Below, one piece after another: positions 9,135 to 17,164 of a stretch of 64,000 nt of DNA (positions within the stretch are counted from its first letter, which is position 1; every line of letters begins with the position of its first letter). The position numbers were made by a program, and so were the translations under genes. A model generated the notes under the pieces. The model was not told the origin of the DNA, ran no database searches, and saw only the letters and a list, made by a program, of their open reading frames with translations. The stretch is from contig JAFTTH010000002.1 in NCBI GenBank assembly GCA_017466885.1, positions 124,001 through 188,000 of the forward strand, given 5' to 3'. This DNA comes from Oscillospiraceae bacterium (lineage in GTDB: Bacteria; Bacillota; Clostridia; Oscillospirales; Ruminococcaceae).

Positions 9135-10454
9135 ATGAGCAGTAGCTTCTTTCACTCAGTTACCCTGGAACGGGATAAATGCAAGGGCTGCATCAACTGC
9201 ATCAAGCGGTGTCCCACCGAGGCGATCCGTGTGCGGAACGGAAAGGCTCAGATCCTCACCGAGCGGTGCATTGACTGCGGAGAATGTATTCGCGTCTGCC
9301 CGCATCACGCAAAGCAGCCCATCTATGATCCCCTTTCCTCCATAGATTCCTTTAAATATAAGGTTGCACTTCCCGCCCCCGCCCTGTTTGGGCAGTTTCA
9401 TAACCTGGATGATCTGAATATCGTTCTGAAGGCTCTGCTGAGCTTGGGTTTTGACGATGTTTTTGAGGTGTCCAAGGCGGCGGAGCTGGTTTCGGATGCA
9501 ACCCGCTCCTTTATGCAAAAAAATCCCCGGCGCCCGGTCATCAGCTCGGCCTGCCCGGCGGTGGTTCGGCTTATTCGGGTGCGTTTCCCCAATCTTTTGG
9601 AGTATCTTCTCCCCCTCAATGCTCCCATTGAGGTTGCCGCACGGATGGCCCGGGCAGAGGCTGTGAAGAAAACGGGGCTTCCCCCCGATCAAATCGGAAT
9701 CGTTTTCATCTCCCCCTGCGCCGCAAAGGTCACCGCTGTCAAAATGCCTCTGGGCAATGAAAAGAGCGAAGTAGACTGCGTGATCGCCATTAAAGAGATC
9801 TACCCCCGCCTCCTTCCCTTGATGAAGCTGGCGGCAAATGATCCCGGCGAAATGACCGAAACGGGACGGATCGGCCTGAGCTGGGGCGGCAGCGGCGGCG
9901 AGGCCTCCGGCACCCTGACCGAGCAATACCTGGCGGCGGACGGAATTGAAAATGTCATCAAGGTTTTAGAGGACCTGGAGGACGAAAAATTCCCCGAGCT
10001 GGAGTTTATTGAGCTGAATGCCTGCACCGGCGGATGTGTTGGCGGCGTTTTGACGGTAGAAAACCCCTATGTTGCCAAAACCCGGCTGAAAAACCTTCGG
10101 AAATACCTTCCCGTTGCCCGGAATCATCTGGGAGAAGAGATTCCTGAGGAGTTCCAATGGGATCAGGAGATCCAGTATGAGCCGGTTCTGAAGATCGCGG
10201 ACGGCGTCAGCGAGGCGATCACCAAAATGGCCATTCTGGATAATATCGACAAGACTCTTCCCGGGCTTGACTGCGGCAGCTGCGGCGCCCCCTCCTGCCG
10301 GGCTTTGGCGGAGGACGTTGTCCGGGGAGTTGCCCAGGTGGACGACTGCATTTTCCGTCTGCGGGAGCAGATGCACGCTTTGGTCAAAGGGTTATCCCAG
10401 CTGGAGGGCTCCTTCCCTGCGCCCTTCCGCGCCGAACAGGAAGAGGAGGAATAG
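9135..10454 (+). CDS. [FeFe]-hydrogenase-like protein, probable sensory type
   Basis: A 439-residue protein. Residues 16-26 and 45-55 give two 4Fe-4S ferredoxin motifs (C16/19/22/26 and C45/48/51/55). An H-cluster domain follows, with C140 in SSACP, C195 in ISPCAAK, and C297 and C301 in NACTGGC; these are the four Cys expected to hold the H-cluster. The proton-transfer Cys of the canonical TSCCP motif is Ala139, and the canonical MPC motif reads SPC. From memory both changes are typical of group C/sensory hydrogenases. A C-terminal DCGSCGAPSC segment predicts another Fe-S domain. The DRTGG and HATPase neighbours support signalling over catalysis. Confidence 0.82.
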   Translation: MSSSFFHSVTLERDKCKGCINCIKRCPTEAIRVRNGKAQILTERCIDCGECIRVCPHHAKQPIYDPLSSIDSFKYKVALPAPALFGQFHNLDDLNIVLKALLSLGFDDVFEVSKAAELVSDATRSFMQKNPRRPVISSACPAVVRLIRVRFPNLLEYLLPLNAPIEVAARMARAEAVKKTGLPPDQIGIVFISPCAAKVTAVKMPLGNEKSEVDCVIAIKEIYPRLLPLMKLAANDPGEMTETGRIGLSWGGSGGEASGTLTEQYLAADGIENVIKVLEDLEDEKFPELEFIELNACTGGCVGGVLTVENPYVAKTRLKNLRKYLPVARNHLGEEIPEEFQWDQEIQYEPVLKIADGVSEAITKMAILDNIDKTLPGLDCGSCGAPSCRALAEDVVRGVAQVDDCIFRLREQMHALVKGLSQLEGSFPAPFRAEQEEEE

Positions 10455-10457
10455 GAA

Positions 10458-10895
10458 GTGGCCTGGGAAGAAACAACCCGCTCTGAAGCGGAAATCAATC
10501 AATTCCTGGCGGAGGATTCCATCCGCCGGCAGGAGCTTTTTCAGAGGGGAAAGATCATCGTGATCGTAGTCACGGTGGCAAACCTTTTCGTTGCCCTTCT
10601 GGGCTTTCTGGTGGATTCGGAGCTTTTGTCTCTGCTGATTCAGATTGCCCTCTCCGCTGCCCTCCTCAGCGGCTTTTCCTGGGTGCGGTATCTTTTTGCG
10701 GTGGGTGCCGCGCTCAGCGCCTTGGGAGACCTTTTTGTTTTGCTGGGCGGGGTAGATTTTTCTGCCAACCCTATGATGGGAGTTCTCTTCGCCCTTCTTC
10801 TGGTGATAGATATGGCTTTTTGCATTGTCAGCTCGGTGCTTTTGTTCCGGAGTAAGGCGGTCACCGAATATTTATACACCAAGCGGAATGGCTGA
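10458..10895 (+). CDS. Four-helix membrane protein of unknown function
   Basis: A 145-residue protein with a GTG start directly behind GGAAGAGGAGG, 3 bp after the hydrogenase-like gene, so translation is probably coupled. A charged N-terminal segment of about 30 residues (WEETTRSEAEINQFLAEDS) precedes four hydrophobic helices (about 32-52, 56-75, 78-97 and 105-128). I recognise no family. Its place at the end of the cluster suggests it may be part of the sensory module, but that is inference. Confidence 0.65.
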   Translation: MAWEETTRSEAEINQFLAEDSIRRQELFQRGKIIVIVVTVANLFVALLGFLVDSELLSLLIQIALSAALLSGFSWVRYLFAVGAALSALGDLFVLLGGVDFSANPMMGVLFALLLVIDMAFCIVSSVLLFRSKAVTEYLYTKRNG

Positions 10896-10932
10896 TTGGG
10901 CGGATTCTCTCCCCTTTTCACCCCCTTTTCAC

Positions 10933-10961
10933 TTGACAAGGAATCATTCATCTTGTATACT
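10933..10961 (+). promoter_or_regulatory. Sigma-A promoter of the CD225-like array
   Basis: TTGACA (10933-10938) and TATACT (10956-10961) with a 17-bp spacer lie 70 bp upstream of the first array gene. This is one of the best promoters in the window. Confidence 0.82.
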
Positions 10962-11031
10962 TTTACTGTTAATGATTTTGGTTCGGCCAATGCCGATTTC
11001 CAGGATATATTTTAGAAAGAAGGAATTTTTT

Positions 11032-11334
11032 ATGTCATCCAGCACCAATCCCCGTCCGCTGGCTACCGGTCAGTTAGTCTTCTCCATCATCAATATCGTC
11101 CTCGGCTGCTGCAGTCTCAATGGCATTTTGGGCATTATCGCTTTGATTATGACCATCGTTGCGAAAAACGCCCAGACCGATGAGGACGAAGCCAAAAAAC
11201 TCAAGGTTGCCAAGGTCCTCAATATCATCGCCCTTGTTCTGTTGATTCTCAGTGCCATCGGCAGCATTCTCTATCTGGCATTCGGCGGCTTTACTATGAT
11301 CCTCGCTCTGTTGAGTGAAGGTATGATGATGTAA
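11032..11334 (+). CDS. CD225/dispanin-like membrane protein, array copy 1
   Basis: A 100-residue protein starting at an ATG behind GAAGGAA. It has two hydrophobic segments joined by a basic loop. The core (ATGQLVFSIINIVLGCC, GIIALIMTIVAKNAQTDED, AKKLKVAKVLNIIAL) fits the CD225/dispanin pattern of a re-entrant first helix with a double Cys, a short polar loop and a second helix. This copy lacks the N-terminal zinc ribbon found in copies 2-5. Bacterial dispanins have no settled function. Confidence 0.75.
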   Translation: MSSSTNPRPLATGQLVFSIINIVLGCCSLNGILGIIALIMTIVAKNAQTDEDEAKKLKVAKVLNIIALVLLILSAIGSILYLAFGGFTMILALLSEGMMM

Positions 11335-11367
11335 CGTCCCCCTGTTTGAGAAAGGAAGGAACCGAAA

Positions 11368-11745
11368 ATGGCTCTTTGCAACTCCTGCGGCGCTCAGAAT
11401 GCCGATAATACCCTTTTCTGCACCCAGTGCGGTGCCTCTCTCCAGGCAACTCCCGTTGTTGCGGAGACTCCCCGCCAGCTTGCCACCGGTCAGCTGGTCT
11501 TTTCCATCATCAATATCGTTCTCGGTTGCTGCAGCCTCAATGGCATTATGGGCATTATTGCTCTTATTATGACCATCGTTGCCAAAAATGCCGCCACCGA
11601 TGAAGATGCCGAAAAGAAGCTGCGCGTTGCAAAGATTCTGAATATCGTTGCACTGGTCGCCTGCCTGATCGGCACGATGTTTGCGATCCTCTACCTGGCC
11701 TTCGGAGGCTTCACCGTAATTGTTTCTATGCTCGGACAAATGTAA
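11368..11745 (+). CDS. Zinc-ribbon CD225/dispanin-like protein, array copy 2
   Basis: A 125-residue protein. The N-terminal zinc ribbon has C4-x2-C7 and C18-x2-C21 (CNSCG, CTQCG). A short linker leads to the same CD225-like core as copy 1 (residues about 38-120). It lies 33 bp after copy 1 with its own GAAAGGAAGG site. A ribbon plus membrane core suggests a cytosolic zinc module anchored by the dispanin segment. Confidence 0.75.
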   Translation: MALCNSCGAQNADNTLFCTQCGASLQATPVVAETPRQLATGQLVFSIINIVLGCCSLNGIMGIIALIMTIVAKNAATDEDAEKKLRVAKILNIVALVACLIGTMFAILYLAFGGFTVIVSMLGQM

Positions 11746-11773
11746 TTTTATTTCAGAAAGGAAGTATATTATT

Positions 11774-12151
11774 ATGGCTATTTGCAATTCCTGCGGCACT
11801 CAGAATGCCGATAACACCGCTTTCTGCACCCAGTGCGGTGCCTCTCTCCAGGCAACTCCCGTTGTTGCGGAGGCTCCCCGTCAGCTTGCCACCGGTCAGC
11901 TGGTCTTTTCCATCATCAATATCGTTCTGGGCTGCTGTGGCCTGGGCGGAATCCTGGGTATCATCGCCCTGATTATGACCATTATGGCAAAAAGCGCCGC
12001 TACCGATGCCGACTCGGATAAAAAGCTCCATATTGCAAAGATCCTGAATATCATTGCAATCATCGGTATTTCCATTGGCTTGATCGTCAGCATCCTCTAT
12101 ATGCTGTTTGGCGGCTTTGCAATGATTATGGGCCTCCTCAGCGGAATGTAA
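11774..12151 (+). CDS. Zinc-ribbon CD225/dispanin-like protein, array copy 3
   Basis: A 125-residue protein, nearly identical to copy 2 in the zinc ribbon and linker (CNSCGTQNADNTAFCTQCG) but diverged in the second helix and C-terminus. The start at 11774 follows AAAGGAAG; an in-frame upstream extension has no ribosome binding site. The copy 2/3 similarity at DNA level points to a recent tandem duplication. Confidence 0.75.
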   Translation: MAICNSCGTQNADNTAFCTQCGASLQATPVVAEAPRQLATGQLVFSIINIVLGCCGLGGILGIIALIMTIMAKSAATDADSDKKLHIAKILNIIAIIGISIGLIVSILYMLFGGFAMIMGLLSGM

Positions 12152-12185
12152 TCCATTTAAATTTATTATAAAGGAGATTTTTATT

Positions 12186-12620
12186 ATGGCACTCTGCACT
12201 TCCTGCGGTTCCCCCATTGAAGAAGGCTCTGATATCTGCACCCAGTGCGGTGCGGCGGTTGAGGCTGCTCCTGCGGCTGAGGTCGTTCTGGAGGCAGTTC
12301 CCGTTGAGGATGCTGCTGAAGCGGCGGTTGAGACTCCCGCTCCCCGGAAGCTGGCCACCGGTCAGCTGGTCTTTTCCATCATCAATATCGTTCTGGGTTG
12401 CTGCTCCTGCGGCGGTTTCATCTTCGGTGTGATCTCTCTGATCCTGACCATCGTTGCCAAGAACGCGCAGACCGATGAGGATGCGGCCAAGAAGCTCAAG
12501 ATCGCAAAAATCCTCAATATCATCGGTATCATCGTCACCGTCGTGGGCCTTATCCTTACCCTGGGACTGAACGGCCTGTCCTTCCTCCTTACTATCCTCG
12601 GCTTGGGAATGGATATGTAA
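12186..12620 (+). CDS. Zinc-ribbon CD225/dispanin-like protein, array copy 4
   Basis: A 144-residue protein with an N-terminal zinc ribbon (CTSCGSPIEEGSDICTQCG), an Ala/Val/Glu-rich linker longer than in copies 2 and 3 (about residues 24-57), and the CD225-like core with CCSCGGFIFG after the first helix. It has an AAAGGAG ribosome binding site. The linker makes the zinc domain more flexible relative to the membrane. Confidence 0.75.
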   Translation: MALCTSCGSPIEEGSDICTQCGAAVEAAPAAEVVLEAVPVEDAAEAAVETPAPRKLATGQLVFSIINIVLGCCSCGGFIFGVISLILTIVAKNAQTDEDAAKKLKIAKILNIIGIIVTVVGLILTLGLNGLSFLLTILGLGMDM

Positions 12621-12628
12621 CCTGCAGA

Positions 12629-12740
12629 AAAAGGCGCTTTGAATTATGGCGTTTTGCCCACAGTGATTGGCTTTGCAAGTATGGGTGTGGTTCTGCTTGT
12701 GTATCTCATTGCTGTCGGCTTTTCCATATCCCAGATCTAA
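12629..12740 (+). pseudogene. Possible remnant of a further array member
   Basis: The gap between copies 4 and 5 holds ATGGCGTTTTGC, which reads MAFC and then stops after two more codons. Another frame encodes a hydrophobic helix, GVVLLVYLIAVGFSISQI, followed by a stop at 12738-12740. An array-like N-terminus and an array-like helical C-terminus in different frames suggest a decayed copy. The evidence is thin, and chance is possible. Confidence 0.3.
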
Positions 12741-12776
12741 CTGCATCAAAATTAAAAAGAAAGAGGGTTTTCCACT

Positions 12777-13295
12777 ATGGCATTCTGCACCAACTGCGGA
12801 AAAGAACTTCCCGAAGGCGCGGCCTTCTGCACCAACTGCGGCTCGGCAACTGCTGCCCAGCCCGCTGCTCCTCAGGTTGAGGAGCCCCAGGCAGCTCCCC
12901 AGTATCAGGAGCCTGCTTACCAGTATGTCCCCACCCCCGAGTATACTTACGCAGAGGTTCCCGAGACCTCCGGCCCCCGGAAGCTGGCTACCGGTCAGCT
13001 GGTCTTTTCCATCATCAACATCGTCCTGGGCTGCTGCACCTGCGGCGGGTTCATTTTCGGTGTGATTGCGCTGATTCTGACCATCGTTGCCAAGGGCTCC
13101 AAGACGGATGAGGATGCGGCTAAGAAGCTCAAGGCCGCCAAGATTCTCAATATCGTTGGTATCATTATTTCTGCTCTTGCCGTGATTGCCTTTGTGCTCC
13201 TGGGTGCATTCGGTGCTCTGGGCGGAATGATGGCTGGCTTTGAGTCCGGTATGGATGCCGGCATGGGCGCTTATAACGATCCTTACTATTATTGA
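12777..13295 (+). CDS. Zinc-ribbon CD225/dispanin-like protein, array copy 5
   Basis: A 172-residue protein, the longest of the family. It has a zinc ribbon (CTNCGKELPEGAAFCTNCG), a Pro/Gln/Tyr-rich linker (about residues 25-65, with APQYQEPAYQYVP), the CD225-like core (ATGQLVFSIINIVLGCCTCGG, then AKKLKAAKILNIVG), and a Gly/Met-rich tail ending NDPYYY. It is the last array gene and is followed by a strong terminator. The Pro/Tyr-rich linker resembles that of eukaryotic and actinobacterial dispanins. Confidence 0.75.
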   Translation: MAFCTNCGKELPEGAAFCTNCGSATAAQPAAPQVEEPQAAPQYQEPAYQYVPTPEYTYAEVPETSGPRKLATGQLVFSIINIVLGCCTCGGFIFGVIALILTIVAKGSKTDEDAAKKLKAAKILNIVGIIISALAVIAFVLLGAFGALGGMMAGFESGMDAGMGAYNDPYYY

Positions 13296-13310
13296 TCTGT
13301 TCCCCTGCGG

Positions 13311-13345
13311 GAAGGAGATGGATTTTTCCATCTCCTTCTTTTTTT
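13311..13345 (+). terminator. Rho-independent terminator of the CD225-like array
   Basis: A perfect 12-bp stem (13311-13322 with 13327-13338), a TTTT loop and a run of seven T. Confidence 0.92.
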
Positions 13346-13376
13346 GCAAAAAATCAAAGGTTTTTTGCATTCCCCC

Positions 13377-13405
13377 TTGACAAAGCTTCAAAAGTTTAGT
13401 ATAAT
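13377..13405 (+). promoter_or_regulatory. Sigma-A promoter of ylxM-ffh-rpsP-khpA
   Basis: TTGACA (13377-13382) and TATAAT (13400-13405) with a 17-bp spacer: full consensus in both boxes, as expected for a housekeeping operon. Confidence 0.9.
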
Positions 13406-13448
13406 CTGTAAAGGAATCTTCTTTACAGATATTATAGGAGGTAGCGCG

Positions 13449-13814
13449 ATGGTCGGCAAAGACTTGGAAATCTCTGTCCTTCTGGATTTTTACGGCGGAA
13501 TGCTCACCGAAAAACAGGAAGAAGCCCTCTACCTTTACTATAATGAAGATCTTTCCCTGGCGGAGATCAGCGAGCATCAAAATATCTCCCGCCAAGGTGT
13601 TCGGGATAGCATTAAGCGGGGAGAAGCCGCTCTTCTGGAGATGGAGGAAAAGCTCGGCTTCCGGAAGCGCTTCTCCGCAAACGTGGAAGCGATTGCCGAA
13701 ATCAAAACCCTCGCCAATGAGGTTGCCGCCCTCTCCGATCGGTACGGCGGTCATGAGCAGATCGATAAACGGATCGCCCGGATCGTTCAGCTGGCAGATC
13801 AGCTTGGGGAATAA
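13449..13814 (+). CDS. ylxM: YlxM/p13-like DNA-binding protein (UPF0122)
   Basis: A 121-residue protein with a sigma-70 region 4-like helix-turn-helix. MLTEKQEEALYLYYNEDLSLAE followed by ISEHQNISRQGVRDSIKRGE matches YlxM, which is normally encoded directly before ffh. It may modulate the SRP pathway. The ATG at 13449 follows AGGAGGTAGC, and an upstream in-frame ATG lies ahead of the promoter -10 box. Confidence 0.88.
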   Translation: MVGKDLEISVLLDFYGGMLTEKQEEALYLYYNEDLSLAEISEHQNISRQGVRDSIKRGEAALLEMEEKLGFRKRFSANVEAIAEIKTLANEVAALSDRYGGHEQIDKRIARIVQLADQLGE

Positions 13815-13853
13815 GCTTCCCATCAGTTTTTTGAAAAAAGGAGTTGATTCCCT

Positions 13854-15182
13854 TTGGCATTTGAAGGACTTTCCGAAAAGCTTTCCGCCGCCTTTAAGCG
13901 GCTTCGCTCAAAGGGAAGACTGACTGAACAGGATATTAAAGAGGCAATGCGGGAGGTCCGAATGGCCCTTCTGGAGGCTGACGTCAGCTATAAGGTCGCT
14001 AAAGACTTTATTGCCCGGGTCAGCGAAAAGGCCGTTGGGGAGAACGTGCTTGCCAGTCTGACCCCCGCCCAGCAGGTCATCAAAGTCGTCAATGACGAGC
14101 TGACCGAGCTGATGGGCGGCAGTGAAGGCAGTCGGTTGGCCTCCCCCTCCAAACCCCCGCTGATTATTATGATGTGCGGCTTGCAGGGTAGCGGTAAAAC
14201 CACCCATAGCGGCAAGCTGGCAAAGCTTCTCAAATCCCAGGGCAAGCGCCCGATGCTTGTAGCCTGTGATATTTACCGCCCCGCGGCCATCGACCAGTTG
14301 CAGGTCGTTGGCGGGCAGGTGGGTGTCCCCGTCTTCCAGATGGGAACGGAAAAACCCTCCAAGATCGCCGCGGCAGCCCTCCGTCAGGCCAAGGATCACG
14401 GTAATGATGTTATCATTCTGGATACTGCCGGCCGCCTGCATATTGACGAAGTGCTGATGAACGAGCTCAAGGAGCTCAAAGGGGAGGTTTCCCCCCAGGA
14501 GATTCTCCTGGTTGTGGACGCGATGACAGGTCAGGACGCTGTGAATGTTGCCGCTTCCTTTGACGAAGCGCTGGGCATCAGCGGTGTGATTTTGACCAAG
14601 CTGGATGGTGATACCCGAGGCGGTGCGGCGCTTTCTGTCCGTGCCGTGACCGGGAAACCCATTAAGTTCATCGGTACCGGTGAGAAACTGGATGAGATCG
14701 AGCCCTTCCATCCTGACCGGATGGCTTCCCGTATTCTGGGAATGGGTGATGTTTTGACCTTGATCGAAAAGGCCGGCTCTGTGGCAGATCAGAAGTCTGC
14801 GGAGGAGATGGCCAAAAAGCTCAAGGAAAACCAGATGGATCTCAACGATCTGCTGGAGCAGATGCGGCAGATCAAAAAAATGGGGAGTATGAAGAGTCTT
14901 GTTTCTATGCTTCCGGGGATCGGCAACCAGATCCGGGAGGAGGATATTGACGAATCCCAACTGGTGCATATGGAGGCGATCATCCTCTCTATGACCCCCG
15001 CAGAACGGACCAAGCCTTCTATCATTGATGCAAAACGGAAGCGCCGGATCGCCGCAGGCTGCGGTCTGCAGGTTTCGGACGTAAACCGGTTGCTGAAGCA
15101 GTTTGAGCAGATGCAGAAGATGTTCAAGCAGTTAGGCACCAAGCAGGGTCGGCGGATGCTCCGCAATATGCCCCGCTTCTGA
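13854..15182 (+). CDS. ffh: Signal recognition particle protein Ffh
   Basis: A 442-residue SRP54 GTPase that binds signal sequences and 4.5S/6S-like SRP RNA and delivers ribosomes to FtsY. It has the N domain (1-90), the G domain with P loop [14 protein letters not shown] and TKLDGD, and the M domain (from about 300) with the RNA-binding [20 protein letters not shown] region. The TTG start follows AAAAAAGGAG. It has the normal family length, in the conserved ylxM-ffh-rpsP order. Confidence 0.95.
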   Translation: MAFEGLSEKLSAAFKRLRSKGRLTEQDIKEAMREVRMALLEADVSYKVAKDFIARVSEKAVGENVLASLTPAQQVIKVVNDELTELMGGSEGSRLASPSKPPLIIMMCGLQGSGKTTHSGKLAKLLKSQGKRPMLVACDIYRPAAIDQLQVVGGQVGVPVFQMGTEKPSKIAAAALRQAKDHGNDVIILDTAGRLHIDEVLMNELKELKGEVSPQEILLVVDAMTGQDAVNVAASFDEALGISGVILTKLDGDTRGGAALSVRAVTGKPIKFIGTGEKLDEIEPFHPDRMASRILGMGDVLTLIEKAGSVADQKSAEEMAKKLKENQMDLNDLLEQMRQIKKMGSMKSLVSMLPGIGNQIREEDIDESQLVHMEAIILSMTPAERTKPSIIDAKRKRRIAAGCGLQVSDVNRLLKQFEQMQKMFKQLGTKQGRRMLRNMPRF

Positions 15183-15243
15183 TCGCTTTTTCCCGAGGAA
15201 CCTCGGAGAAAATATAAAGAATATCACCGGAGGTGAAAAAGAC

Positions 15244-15489
15244 ATGGCAGTAAAGATCAGACTGCGCCGGATGGGCGCAAAGAAGGCTCCCTTCTACCGC
15301 ATCGTTGTGGCTGACTCCAGATATCCCAGAGACGGTCGCTTCATCGAGGAAATCGGTTACTATGATCCGACCAAGAACCCCTCGGTCATCAAGGTTGACT
15401 CCGAGAAGGCCGCGAAGTGGATCGCCAACGGCGCTCAGCCGACCGACACGGTCAAAAAGCTCCTCAAGGAGGCTGGCAAGGAGGACTAA
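15244..15489 (+). CDS. rpsP: 30S ribosomal protein S16
   Basis: An 81-residue protein beginning [18 protein letters not shown], with [19 protein letters not shown] in the middle, which is diagnostic of bS16. It starts behind GGAGGTG. It is co-transcribed with ffh (61-bp gap). Confidence 0.97.
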   Translation: MAVKIRLRRMGAKKAPFYRIVVADSRYPRDGRFIEEIGYYDPTKNPSVIKVDSEKAAKWIANGAQPTDTVKKLLKEAGKED

Positions 15490-15508
15490 TTTCTTCCTTC
15501 CACGCCTT

Positions 15509-15539
15509 CCTGCCAGGATGAAACATTCTTCCTGGCAGG
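15509..15539 (+). other. Hairpin between rpsP and khpA
   Basis: A perfect 10-bp inverted repeat (15509-15518 with 15530-15539), loop 11. The downstream sequence is not T-rich, so a processing or stability element is more likely than full termination. Confidence 0.5.
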
Positions 15540-15624
15540 ATCTCGCGCCCTTTTGAGCGGAGCAATTCAATTTATCAGAAAAAGGGAGGCAAGGGCAAAC
15601 TCTTTCAGGATTGCCCGATGTGAT

Positions 15625-15858
15625 ATGGAACAGCTTTTGAAAACGATCGTTGAAGGTCTGGTGGAGCAGAAAGACGCTGTTGCCATCAAGGTGGACGAGC
15701 CGGACGAAGAAGGTGTGGTTGTATACCACATCACCGTTGCACCGGACGAAACCGGACGCGTCATCGGCAAACAGGGTCGGATCGCCAAGGCCATCCGGAC
15801 CGTTATGCGCGCCGCCGCCACCCGCACAGATGCGAAAGTGGCCGTGGAGATCGACTGA
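15625..15858 (+). CDS. khpA: KH-domain RNA-binding protein KhpA
   Basis: A 77-residue protein, the usual KhpA size, starting MEQLLKTIVEGLVEQ. It has the KH-domain core GRVIGKQGRIAKAIRTVMRAA with its GxxG loop (GKQG). KhpA pairs with KhpB/Jag in RNA binding linked to cell elongation. The ATG at 15625 gives the family-typical N-terminus, but its ribosome binding site is weak; an upstream GGGAGG lies about 35 bp away. The rpsP-khpA order is conserved in Firmicutes. Confidence 0.88.
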   Translation: MEQLLKTIVEGLVEQKDAVAIKVDEPDEEGVVVYHITVAPDETGRVIGKQGRIAKAIRTVMRAAATRTDAKVAVEID

Positions 15859-15911
15859 CCGTCGAGATCGGAACGGTTGCGTGTGCAGTTGTCACAAACA
15901 TAACCAACTAT

Positions 15912-15946
15912 AAAAGCCACTGGCTCAAAAGAGCCGGTGGCTTTTT
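15912..15946 (+). terminator. Terminator of the ylxM-khpA operon
   Basis: A stem of about 15 bp (15912-15926 with 15931-15945), an AAAA loop and a T5 run. The A-run on the left makes it usable from the minus strand too, for the facing XRE gene. Confidence 0.85.
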
Positions 15947-15960
15947 GTTCGTGTTCGCAG

Positions 15961-16200
15961 TCAGTCGGTAAGGTTTTCCCGGTCAAAAAGGGGAGAATCG
16001 AAGAAGTCACCCAGCCCGATCTCCAGCCCCTCGCAGATCTCATAAATAATCCGGAGCTTTACGCTGGGAAAGGTGCAGCCGCAGATGGTGCTCAAGGTGG
16101 ATTGCGGCACTCCGCTTTTCATTGACAGCTGATACTGGGTCAGTCCCCGCTCCTTGCAAAGCTGATGGATCCTCCGGGACACCGCCTCGTTTACCTGCAT
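15961..16200 (-). CDS. Small XRE-family regulator
   Basis: A 79-residue protein that is almost entirely a Cro/C1-type helix-turn-helix: residues about 6-60 include ERGLTQYQLSMKSGVPQSTLSTIC. The start at 16200 follows GGAGGGG; the longer frame upstream has no such site. It is divergent from the six-Cys peptide gene at 16328, whose promoter lies in the 127-bp gap, so regulation of that promoter is plausible. Confidence 0.8.
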   Translation of the reverse strand: MQVNEAVSRRIHQLCKERGLTQYQLSMKSGVPQSTLSTICGCTFPSVKLRIIYEICEGLEIGLGDFFDSPLFDRENLTD

Positions 16201-16275
16201 CCAAACCCCTCCTGCCAATACATCGTGTAGATGATAACAGTATAGGAGATTCTCGCGCATTATTACTTCGTGTAC

Positions 16276-16304
16276 TTGATATTTTTAAAAAAAGATGATA
16301 TACT
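16276..16304 (+). promoter_or_regulatory. Sigma-A promoter of the six-Cys peptide gene
   Basis: TTGATA (16276-16281) and TATACT (16299-16304) with a 17-bp spacer, 24 bp before the start at 16328. Confidence 0.75.
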
Positions 16305-16327
16305 AAACACAGTCAGGAGGGAACGAA

Positions 16328-16504
16328 ATGATCTGTGGAAACGTATTTTGTATTGATTGGGAAAACGAACGGTGCACTCTCGATCATATCACCTTAGATG
16401 ATCAAGGAAAGTGTGAAGCTTGCATTTATGTCGAGATTGATCCAGCCCTTCTTTCCGCAGAGCGGGAACATCTTTTGTGCCGATACACCCCCTCCGAATA
16501 CTGA
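16328..16504 (+). CDS. Small six-cysteine protein
   Basis: A 58-residue frame with its own promoter and a strong AGGAGG site 7 bp before the ATG. Cys lie at positions 3, 8, 16, 29, 32 and 51; the C29-x2-C32 pair could help bind metal. The rest is acidic (many Asp/Glu), with no signal peptide or helix long enough for a membrane. I recall similar short Cys-rich proteins in other Clostridia but no name or function. Confidence 0.72.
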   Translation: MICGNVFCIDWENERCTLDHITLDDQGKCEACIYVEIDPALLSAEREHLLCRYTPSEY

Positions 16505-16511
16505 TTGGGAC

Positions 16512-16540
16512 TTGCATTCTGTCGGTAAGAGGTGTATAAT
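16512..16540 (+). promoter_or_regulatory. Sigma-A promoter of the pduL-like gene
   Basis: TTGCAT (16512-16517) and TATAAT (16535-16540), 17-bp spacer, 33 bp before the start codon. Confidence 0.78.
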
Positions 16541-16573
16541 GGTAAAAACAAAAAAGATTCGGAGGAATTGAAG

Positions 16574-17146
16574 ATGGCTACTTTTATCGTTGAAACTTCT
16601 GCCCGTCATATCCACCTGTCCCAGCAGGATCTGGAGACCCTGTTCGGCAAGGGTGCGACCCTGACCCACAAAAAGGACCTTTCCCAGCCTGGCCAGTATG
16701 CCTGCGAGGAGCGGGTTACCGTTGTTGGCCCCAAGCGTGAGCTGAAGGGTGTTACCATCCTCGGGCCTGTCCGTCCCGCAACCCAGGTTGAGATCTCTCT
16801 GACCGATGCCCGTTCCATCGGCGTTGCCGCTCCCATCCGTGAGTCCGGTGATACTGCCGGCAGCGGCGGCTGCAAGCTGGTCGGACCCTGCGGTGAGGTT
16901 GAGCTGACTGAGGGCGTAATCGCTGCGAAGCGTCATATCCATATGACTCCTGCGGATGCTGAGACCTTCGGCGTTGCCGATAAGGAGATCGTTTCCGTTA
17001 AGATCGACTCGGAGGGCAGAAGCCTTGTTTTCGGGGATGTTGTTGTTCGCGTCAGCGAGAAATTCGGCCTTGCAATGCATATTGATACCGATGAGTCCAA
17101 CGCTGCCGGTGCTACCCCCGCTTCGGTCGGAACCATTGTGAAGTAA
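16574..17146 (+). CDS. PduL-like phosphate acyltransferase
   Basis: A 190-residue enzyme of the PduL family, which transfers an acyl group between CoA and phosphate (acetyl- or propanoyl-phosphate formation) using zinc. Both His-rich motifs are present: SARHIHLSQ near residue 12 and AKRHIHMTP near 122. So is the central GPVRPATQVEISLTDA region. There are no microcompartment shell genes nearby and no N-terminal encapsulation peptide, so it probably acts as a cytosolic phosphotransacetylase. It is monocistronic, with its own promoter and terminator. Confidence 0.85.
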   Translation: MATFIVETSARHIHLSQQDLETLFGKGATLTHKKDLSQPGQYACEERVTVVGPKRELKGVTILGPVRPATQVEISLTDARSIGVAAPIRESGDTAGSGGCKLVGPCGEVELTEGVIAAKRHIHMTPADAETFGVADKEIVSVKIDSEGRSLVFGDVVVRVSEKFGLAMHIDTDESNAAGATPASVGTIVK

Positions 17147-17164
17147 GTTTTCCTTACATAAACA

